From positions 1 through 5,988 of the forward strand of contig JAIJJM010000145.1 of NCBI GenBank assembly GCA_022728415.1: a DNA stretch of 5,988 bases. The letters are read 5' to 3'. This DNA comes from Collinsella sp. Lineage in GTDB: Bacteria > Actinomycetota > Coriobacteriia > Coriobacteriales > Coriobacteriaceae. Positions 1 through 3,695 of the stretch are shown piece by piece (within the stretch, counting starts at the first letter, position 1; every line of letters starts with the position of its first letter). Position numbers and translations under genes: made by a program. A model generated the notes under the pieces. The model had not been told where the DNA came from and searched no databases. It saw only the letters and a list, made by a program, of their open reading frames with translations.

Positions 1-281
1 GCCATGCAGTGGGTGCAGTTTTTGCCCCAGACCGGCTTTCCGTTTTTCAAATGGACGTTGTTCAGAGGACACAGCTCCACGCACCTGCCGCAGCCGATGC
101 AGGCGTCCGCTGCCCGGAAGGCATCGGCTTTTACAAAGAAGCGATAGAACGCCGGGTTCACCGGGGCAGTATCCCCTGCCTTGATGCAGGCGTTCAGGTC
201 GTAAAGCGGCATCTCCAGCCCTTCGGCAATGCGCCGTGCCAGATACCGGCTGTTGCCGGTTCCCGTAAAATAAAGTACCAT
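1..281 (-). CDS. EFR1-type flavodoxin/ferredoxin protein, internally deleted, 3' end outside window
   Basis: Ninety-three codons are visible from an ATG at 279-281, preceded by a good Shine-Dalgarno (AAGGA about 7 nt upstream); the gene continues past the left edge. The N-terminus MVLYFTGTGNSRY (residues 1-13) is the flavodoxin FMN phosphate-binding loop. Residues 61-71 (CIGCGRCVELC) form a 4Fe-4S ferredoxin motif, and CTHC at 89-92 begins the second one. Intact EFR1-family proteins are about 250-260 residues, with a full flavodoxin domain of some 150 residues before the clusters. Here the sequence passes from IKAGDT (33-38) almost directly to FYRFFVKADAF (45-55), so roughly 120-140 residues of flavodoxin core are missing without a frame break. 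FMN binding is probably lost; the ferredoxin half may still fold. It lies 67 bp downstream of the AbrB-like gene on the same strand, probably in one operon. Family assignment is from remembered family features and the deletion is inferred from them. Confidence 0.8.
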   Translation of the reverse strand, partial: MVLYFTGTGNSRYLARRIAEGLEMPLYDLNACIKAGDTAPVNPAFYRFFVKADAFRAADACIGCGRCVELCPLNNVHLKNGKPVWGKNCTHCM

Positions 282-315
282 GGCTGTTCCTTCGTTTTTT
301 TGTGGTTTTCAGATG

Positions 316-336
316 CCTGTCTGCCCGGCAGACTGG
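316..336 (-). other. Hairpin between AbrB-like gene and EFR1 gene
   Basis: An inverted repeat GTCTGC-CCG-GCAGAC (319-333) gains two more G-C pairs beyond one mismatch. It sits 12 nt past the stop of the AbrB-like gene and 35 nt before the EFR1 start. No T-run follows on the minus strand, so it is unlikely to be a full terminator. It could be an mRNA-stabilising or processing hairpin. Confidence 0.3.
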
Positions 337-348
337 AAATTGTTACAC

Positions 349-816
349 TTAAAAAAGCGGAATTTCACCATCATAGTTTTCTGCTTTTTCCAATAGCGGT
401 CCTTTAGCTCCCATCGTAAACGCGATGTCGCTACTGCGGATAGAGAGCAGCTCCATTCCGGGTCTCACCTTCAAAAAATCCATCATTTTCTTCGTAAGAA
501 GAATTTGCCCCTCCCGTGAAATCTCTACCCAGCAGTAGGAACGCCCCTTGTATTTGATAAATTCGCCAGAACCTGCTGAGTAGTCAAGCAACGGTGGAGT
601 ATCGTCCAAAATGTGACCAAGTTTTGACGGATGCAAAAGGCCTTTCCGGGTGACGCAGAAGCCACCGGTAATCTTACTTCCGGTAAAAAGATATACTTTT
701 CCTTCATCTGCAATGTGATATTCTTCCATTGCCTGCGGTGGAATCCGCAATGTTCCATCCGTCCGAATGAGTGATTTCCCGAAAATAAATTTTCCTCCCT
801 TATTCATTTGTGGCAT
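349..816 (-). CDS. AbrB/SpoVT-like protein with two swapped-hairpin repeats
   Basis: A 155-residue soluble protein with no signal peptide or membrane segment. Two stretches resemble each other and the AbrB/MazE/SpoVT DNA-binding hairpin: residues 16-48 (IRTDGTLRIPPQAM, then a Y-x-I and a VYLFTGS strand) and residues 97-131 (ISREGQILLTKKM, then FLKVRPGMELLSIRSSD). The 'I-x-x-x-G-x-hydrophobic-x-hydrophobic-P/T' start, helix, then 'V-x-x-G-x-x-hydrophobic' is the usual AbrB-type layout. Two copies in one chain suggest an internal pseudo-dimer. A role as DNA-binding regulator or antitoxin-like protein is inference. The start is fixed by a strong AGGAGGTG 6 nt before the ATG at 814-816; a second ATG three codons in would be too far from it. 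The gene lies between a truncated small membrane-protein gene (48 bp upstream) and the EFR1 gene, a grouping I associate with Clostridia, and has clostridial rather than coriobacterial codon use. Confidence 0.7.
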   Translation of the reverse strand: MPQMNKGGKFIFGKSLIRTDGTLRIPPQAMEEYHIADEGKVYLFTGSKITGGFCVTRKGLLHPSKLGHILDDTPPLLDYSAGSGEFIKYKGRSYCWVEISREGQILLTKKMMDFLKVRPGMELLSIRSSDIAFTMGAKGPLLEKAENYDGEIPLF

Positions 817-820
817 AAAA

Positions 821-830
821 ACACCTCCTG
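821..830 (-). promoter_or_regulatory. Strong Shine-Dalgarno for the AbrB-like gene
   Basis: The minus strand reads CAGGAGGTGT, a nearly perfect anti-16S match, 6 nt before the ATG at 816. It decides that start over the in-frame ATG at 807. Confidence 0.75.
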
Positions 831-863
831 AAATTCCGATTTTTCAACAATACAAGCAGGAAA

Positions 864-1025
864 TTATTTATCATCTGTATTGTTTTCCCTTTTCTTATGA
901 GTCGAACCCAAGCAAAGAAATGAAGAACCAAGACATAACCATGCTATAGCCATAGAACTTTCATTTCCACTCGTAAAGCCAATAGCTGACGCTATGAAAA
1001 ACAGAACTGATGCAATGTAAAATAA
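864..1025 (-). pseudogene. Small two-helix membrane protein, 5' end lost
   Basis: An open minus-strand frame ends at TAA 864-866. Its translation has a hydrophobic segment (LFYIASVLFFIASAIGF), a short polar turn (TSGNESS), a second segment (MAIAWLCLGSSFLCLGS) and a charged tail ending ENNTDDK. This is the layout of small hypothetical membrane proteins common in Clostridia. The frame stays open back to a TGA at 1065-1067, but no ATG, GTG or TTG lies before the first helix. The only ATG (951-953) would remove that helix and leave 29 residues. The simplest reading is that the start codon and a few N-terminal residues were lost where this low-GC block joins GC-rich DNA near 1025. Its stop is 48 bp before the AbrB-like start, so it was probably the first gene of that operon. 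Function unknown. Confidence 0.5.
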
Positions 1026-1066
1026 TCGAGCGAGCCTACAAACTCGAGCAGGAAATGGCTGTGGTC

Positions 1067-1087
1067 AGGCGCGACGTTGACGCGCCT
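1067..1087. other. GC-rich hairpin
   Basis: AGGCGCG (1067-1073) and CGCGCCT (1081-1087) form a perfect 7-bp stem around a 7-nt loop. No T-run follows in either direction, so a terminator role is uncertain. It lies about 45 bp inside the GC-rich side of the composition break. Confidence 0.3.
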
Positions 1088-1242
1088 TTGCGATGAGCCG
1101 GAACGGGGACTGGCGATCGCGGCCTGCATCCCTGTGTTGCTGGCGGTGGTGCTCTCACGCCAAACAATTGTACATTCGGATTGCTACACAACGAATGAAA
1201 CTTGTTGATGCGGGGCGCGGTTCATTCAGAGTCGGCCCCCTC

Positions 1243-1260
1243 GCTTCATCCTCATGAAGC
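1243..1260 (-). terminator. Hairpin just after the small membrane-protein gene
   Basis: GCTTCAT (1243-1249) and ATGAAGC (1254-1260) make a perfect 7-bp stem with a 4-nt loop, 8 nt past the stop codon of the 1269-1595 gene. The position fits a transcript end for the higA/membrane-protein unit. The U-tract of an intrinsic terminator is absent, so this is a weak call. Confidence 0.35.
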
Positions 1261-1268
1261 TCGTCGAA

Positions 1269-1595
1269 TCACGACCCCACCGTAACGGATTCGCCAGTAA
1301 AGGTGCTGATCAGCAGCAAGATAAAGAACGCCAGGTAACTGATGCTCAGCAGATAGGCGATAACCAAAAAGACGACCCATCCGACATTGGTCTTGCCCTT
1401 AGCGCGGCGTTGTTCGCGAGAACGGTACAGCCAAATCGTCACGCCGATAGCGGCAATCAGCAACACGAATGCCGCCGCAGCCAGCCCGGCAAGTGCAAAC
1501 ATCACGCCTATACTCACAGCAATAACCGGGAGCAGCAGCAAGCCGCACCCGCAACCGCCCGGACTATATACAGCAGACTGTCGGCGTCGCTTCAT
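1269..1595 (-). CDS. Small multi-pass membrane protein of unknown function
   Basis: 108 residues beginning MKRRRQ. A basic N-terminus and a glycine/cysteine-rich patch (GGCGCG, residues 13-18) are followed by a long hydrophobic stretch at about 18-56, long enough for two helices. A strongly basic loop follows (YRSREQRRAKGK, about 57-68), then a last helix at about 72-98 and a short polar tail. By the positive-inside rule the basic loop is cytoplasmic. I do not recognise a family. The ATG at 1593-1595 is the only reasonable start because a TGA stops the frame 21 nt upstream; the ribosome site is weak (GGGG about 10 nt away). The gene starts 28 bp after the HigA-type antitoxin stop on the same strand, so the two are probably co-transcribed. 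The unrelated 'toxin partner' possibility is treated under findings. Composition matches the GC-rich host-like DNA. Confidence 0.65.
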   Translation of the reverse strand: MKRRRQSAVYSPGGCGCGLLLLPVIAVSIGVMFALAGLAAAAFVLLIAAIGVTIWLYRSREQRRAKGKTNVGWVVFLVIAYLLSISYLAFFILLLISTFTGESVTVGS

Positions 1596-1623
1596 CGCCG
1601 CGCCACCCCATCATCTCTGAGCA

Positions 1624-1965
1624 CTACAGTGCGATGGCCTGCTGAACAGGAACGATCTTATCGAGTTCCGGTTCGATCCGCCTTTTCTCGACCTCAAGGT
1701 CAAACGCCACCTGAGCGCGCAGCCAATAACCATCCGTCAGGCCATAATAACGGCAAAGACGGAGGTCGGTGTCGGCCGTCACGCGACGTTTTCCCAAGAC
1801 AATCTGACCGATACGCTGAGCCGGAATCCCGGTCTCTTTCGCAAGGCGATATTGAGAAATGCCCATGGGAACAAGAAACTCCTCTTTGAGAGGCTCACCA
1901 GGGGTCACCGGCGACAGCAAATCGGCCGAGGTCTCATCACTTGTGATAATCGACGATTTCGACAT
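1624..1965 (-). CDS. higA: HigA-family antitoxin (XRE-type helix-turn-helix), apparently without toxin
   Basis: A 113-residue protein from the ATG at 1963-1965. Residues 19-34 (SPVTPGEPLKEEFLVP) and 36-60 (ISQYRLAKETGIPAQRIGQIVLGKR) followed by TADTDLRLCRYYGLTDGYWL (63-82) are the hallmark of HigA antitoxins: an N-terminal 'PGE-LKEEF' helix and a Cro/CI-type helix-turn-helix. The C-terminal helix (AFDLEVEKRRIEPELDKI) is also typical. Family members bind a RelE-like HigB toxin and repress their own promoter. The frame extends 16 codons further (to 2013), but I chose 1965 because AGGAG sits about 10 nt before it and the predicted transcription start near 2019 leaves the upstream ATG almost leaderless. 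Normal order is higB then higA; here no toxin lies between promoter and higA, nor in the 163 bp up to the amidohydrolase stop. It is therefore an orphan, or its partner is something else. Confidence 0.85.
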   Translation of the reverse strand: MSKSSIITSDETSADLLSPVTPGEPLKEEFLVPMGISQYRLAKETGIPAQRIGQIVLGKRRVTADTDLRLCRYYGLTDGYWLRAQVAFDLEVEKRRIEPELDKIVPVQQAIAL

Positions 1966-2025
1966 TCCAAGCCATCTCCTGTCTCCACTCAAAACAGACC
2001 CGATAGCGCTCATTACGATCCAATC

Positions 2026-2054
2026 ATAGTATCGCCTTACGTTAATAACGTCAA
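2026..2054 (-). promoter_or_regulatory. Promoter for higA and the membrane protein gene
   Basis: On the minus strand, TTGACG (2049-2054) and TACTAT (2026-2031) are separated by exactly 17 nt, a near-consensus sigma-70-type promoter. Transcription would begin near 2019, giving a leader of about 54 nt to the preferred higA start. A second -10 match, TATAAT at 2079-2084 with TAGAAA 18 nt upstream (2103-2108), could start a longer transcript through the same operator. Confidence 0.65.
2039..2051. promoter_or_regulatory. Palindromic operator candidate inside the higA promoter
   Basis: ACGTTA-A-TAACGT reads as a perfect 6+1+6 inverted repeat. It lies in the -35/-10 spacer and overlaps the -35 hexamer. 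That is where a HigA-type repressor would block polymerase, so autorepression is likely. The site itself is seen directly; the binding protein is inferred from family behaviour. Confidence 0.55.
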
Positions 2055-2128
2055 ACGTTTCTATAGACTTACATCTCTATTATAGCGTACATTTGTTCGT
2101 ATTTTCTAGAGCAGGTATCCTTCGCCAA

Positions 2129-3316
2129 TTAACCAAGCAGAAGCAATCGTTTGTAGACATCGAGGCCTTTGAGCAGAATTTCCTCGTCAAAGAGCATGCT
2201 ATCGGTATGCAGAGCGCTTGTGGCATAGGCGGGGCAGCCATCCGAATCACTCGGGTTGTCTTGGTCCTCTGGCATACCCGTGCCCAGCAGGAAAAACACG
2301 CCCGGCAGATGGCGCTGATAGAACGCGAAATCCTCGGCGATCAGCAGCGGCTCGTCCACAAGTTGCAGCTCGGGCAAGGCAGGCGCAATGTGGGCAAACA
2401 ACTCGGGGTCGTTATCGACTGGCGGATAGCCCTCGGCAAAGTCGAGATCGTACGTACAGCCCGTTGCGGTGCACGCCTCGTCGAGCGCACGGCGTACGCC
2501 CTCGCGTGCACGGTCGAACATGGCGTCCGTAAACACACGCAGGCTGCCGGCAACATGGGCCTCCCCCGCCACCGCATTGCAGACGGTGCCTGCCTGCAGC
2601 AGGCCGAACTTGCCAATGCAGGGCTCGTCGGCGCCCAGCTCGTCCATGAGCTCGCGCTCGGCAACCAAGAACTTGGCCGCTGCCAGCGCGGCATCATGCG
2701 ATTCCTCGACTGGAACGCCGTAGGTCTTGGCGATATGGATGCTCGCGCCATGGATATGAATGTGCGTCTCGCTTGAGCGCGCCAGCAGCGGACCGGGGCA
2801 GCTCGCCAACGTACCGGCAGGCAAATCGGGCCACACATGGAAGCCGAAGATGCGGTCGGCACCATAGCGCTCGAACACGCCGCTCTCGCACACTGTCTTG
2901 GCGCCACCGGTCGTCTCCTCGGCAGGCTGGAACACAAAGAGAACGTTGCGCTTGATGGCACCTGGCTGCTCGCGAATCGTACGGTCGACGTACGTCGCGG
3001 CGGCAAGTGCCATGGCCATGTGTCCATCGTGCCCGCACGCATGCATCTTTCCGGAATGCGTCGAGGCAAAGGCCGCACCCGTCGCCTCCGCGATGGGCAG
3101 CGCGTCCATATCGGCGCGAATCGCCGTGGCATGCGCGGCGCCCGTACCAGCGTCGAAGAAAGCACAGACGCAGCTGGGGCACGGATGGGTCACCTCGCAG
3201 GCGAGCGGCGCCAACACGCCCTCAATATAGGCGATAGTCTGCGGAAGATCGAAGTCGAGCTCCGGGATCCTGTGCAAGTCGCGCCGATAGCGGCGGAGTT
3301 CTTGGAGCTCGGTCAT
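2129..3316 (-). CDS. M20D-family amidohydrolase (candidate N-acetyl-diaminopimelate deacetylase)
   Basis: 395 residues, the normal length for M20D zinc/manganese amidohydrolases (hippurate hydrolase, IAA-amino-acid hydrolase, N-acetyl-diaminopimelate deacetylase). These cleave an acyl group from an amino acid in the cytoplasm. Metal and catalytic motifs are in order: RADMDALP (67-74), HACGHDGH with Cys and His ligands (92-99), PAEE with the catalytic Glu (131-134), His160 in GFHVWPDLPAG, and a C-terminal His370 in SALHTDS. The lid/dimerisation domain lies at about 180-290 and has HGASIHIAKTYG instead of the commoner G-G-H-A-A-x-P. The start at 3314-3316 has AAAGGA 6 nt upstream; the frame stays open to 3559, but the extra codons cover promoters and the riboswitch. 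It is divergent from lysA/dapA, so the deacetylase of the acetylase-type lysine pathway is an attractive role. Substrate cannot be read from sequence; a general peptide or acyl-amino-acid hydrolase is equally possible. Confidence 0.85.
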   Translation of the reverse strand: MTELQELRRYRRDLHRIPELDFDLPQTIAYIEGVLAPLACEVTHPCPSCVCAFFDAGTGAAHATAIRADMDALPIAEATGAAFASTHSGKMHACGHDGHMAMALAAATYVDRTIREQPGAIKRNVLFVFQPAEETTGGAKTVCESGVFERYGADRIFGFHVWPDLPAGTLASCPGPLLARSSETHIHIHGASIHIAKTYGVPVEESHDAALAAAKFLVAERELMDELGADEPCIGKFGLLQAGTVCNAVAGEAHVAGSLRVFTDAMFDRAREGVRRALDEACTATGCTYDLDFAEGYPPVDNDPELFAHIAPALPELQLVDEPLLIAEDFAFYQRHLPGVFFLLGTGMPEDQDNPSDSDGCPAYATSALHTDSMLFDEEILLKGLDVYKRLLLLG

Positions 3317-3410
3317 AAAGGATCCTTTCATGGGGCATATCCATTCACACACTATTGTGATGCAGAATTGTGAAGCCCTTGTTTCTAGCATGTCCCTGCA
3401 TTTTTTAAAC

Positions 3411-3439
3411 GTTATATACGAATACTCTTGTTTGGTAAA
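3411..3439 (-). promoter_or_regulatory. Promoter candidate for the amidohydrolase
   Basis: On the minus strand, TTTACC (3434-3439) and TATAAC (3411-3416) are 17 nt apart. The start point would be near 3404, giving a leader of about 88 nt to the ATG at 3316. The -10 matches consensus at five of six positions and the -35 at four. Confidence 0.45.
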
Positions 3440-3456
3440 GTGCAACGTGGTAGGGT
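3428..3456 (+). promoter_or_regulatory. Promoter candidate for the lysine riboswitch transcript
   Basis: TTGTTT (3428-3433) and TAGGGT (3451-3456) are 17 nt apart, each with half the consensus positions. The predicted start near 3463 is about 5 nt before helix P1 of the riboswitch, which is where it should be. It overlaps the opposing amidohydrolase promoter. Confidence 0.35.
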
Positions 3457-3464
3457 CTTTACCA
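3433..3464. repeat. 8-bp inverted repeat across the divergent promoters
   Basis: TGGTAAAG (3433-3440) and CTTTACCA (3457-3464) are perfect inverted copies with a 16-nt gap. They include the -35 hexamer of the amidohydrolase promoter and flank the -10 of the lysA promoter candidate. A nested GTGGTA/TACCAC pair (3447-3452, 3460-3465) offers an alternative shorter hairpin. It could be an operator for a regulator of both genes; no protein is implied by the sequence itself. Confidence 0.35.
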
Positions 3465-3467
3465 CTT

Positions 3468-3624
3468 GATAGAGGCGCGGGCACGAAGAGCCGCGGGCGA
3501 GTCGGCAGGCTTTGACCCCGCGGGGAGGCGAAACCCGCCGAACTGGGTTTTTCGGGCACGAACAGCCTGGTGGGCCTGCGGGAAACACCCGCAGGACTGT
3601 CTGCAGCAATGCGGGAGCGCTATC
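3468..3624 (+). promoter_or_regulatory. Lysine riboswitch (L-box) aptamer upstream of lysA-dapA
   Basis: This matches the lysine aptamer in order and spacing. P1 is GATAG (3468-3472) with CTATC (3620-3624), followed by the conserved AGAGGCGCG (3471-3479). P2 is CCGCGGG (3491-3497) with CCCGCGG (3517-3523) and carries the GAGTC element (3499-3503). GGGGAGGCGAAA (3522-3533) and GCCGAA (3537-3542) form the conserved core around P3. P4 is a perfect 8-bp stem, CCTGCGGG (3575-3582) with CCCGCAGG (3588-3595), followed by CTGTC (3597-3601) and P5. It senses L-lysine, and in known cases bound lysine turns the downstream genes off. Its position 71 bp before lysA gives feedback control of the pathway. 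Motifs are read directly; the family match is from memory of the consensus. Confidence 0.9.
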
Positions 3625-3639
3625 CGGACATTGGGTCCA

Positions 3640-3682
3640 CGCTATACGGATTCGATGCGCCGATGGCGCCGTCTGGATAGCG
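3640..3682 (+). promoter_or_regulatory. Riboswitch expression platform, probably controlling translation
   Basis: CGCTAT (3640-3645) pairs with ATAGCG (3677-3682), enclosing an inner GCGCC/GGCGC hairpin. The 3' arm runs into the lysA ribosome site GAGG (3682-3685), and there is no T-run, which argues for ribosome-site masking rather than termination. GGATAGCG (3675-3682) can also pair perfectly over 8 bp with CGCTATCC (3618-3625), the 3' strand of aptamer helix P1, so mutually exclusive structures are built in. Confidence 0.55.
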
Positions 3683-3695
3683 AGGTTTACGGGAC

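Larger units (their letters stand above)
1028..1268. other. Gene-free stretch with coding-like remnants
   Basis: No intact gene is visible on either strand. On the plus strand, 1028-1093 reads as coding-like sequence (ERAYKLEQEMAVVRRDVDAP) ending at TGA 1094-1096. A different frame from 1092 to 1208 reads DEPERG followed by a hydrophobic run (LAIAACIPVLLAVVLS) and ends at TGA 1206-1208. A single one-base shift near 1090 would join them into a charged region followed by one membrane helix, which suggests a decayed gene fragment. No homologue is recognised and there is no convincing start signal. GC content is clearly higher than just to the left. Confidence 0.25.

Noticed and set aside
9..407. 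Plus-strand frame of 132 codons at the left edge
   Set aside because: Antisense to the ferredoxin clusters of the EFR1 gene, which are unmistakable on the minus strand.
1254..1889. Plus-strand frame of 211 codons across the membrane protein and higA
   Set aside because: Low-complexity polar translation, no ribosome site, antisense to two plausible genes including a well-recognised HigA.
1966..2013. Longer HigA start 16 codons upstream
   Set aside because: It would begin only about 6 nt after the predicted transcription start and lacks a ribosome site, while the ATG at 1965 has AGGAG upstream.
2093..2776. Plus-strand frame of 227 codons opposite the amidohydrolase
   Set aside because: It overlaps conserved M20 motifs on the other strand, has no family features and a composition typical of antisense translation.
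3317..3559. Extension of the amidohydrolase to an upstream start (476 residues)
   Set aside because: The extra codons cross the divergent promoters and the 5' part of the lysine riboswitch, and the added residues do not resemble M20 N-termini. The ATG at 3316 has a good ribosome site and gives the family length.
3640..3695. Intrinsic terminator between riboswitch and lysA
   Set aside because: The hairpin is present but no T-run follows, and its 3' arm touches the ribosome site, so translational control fits better.
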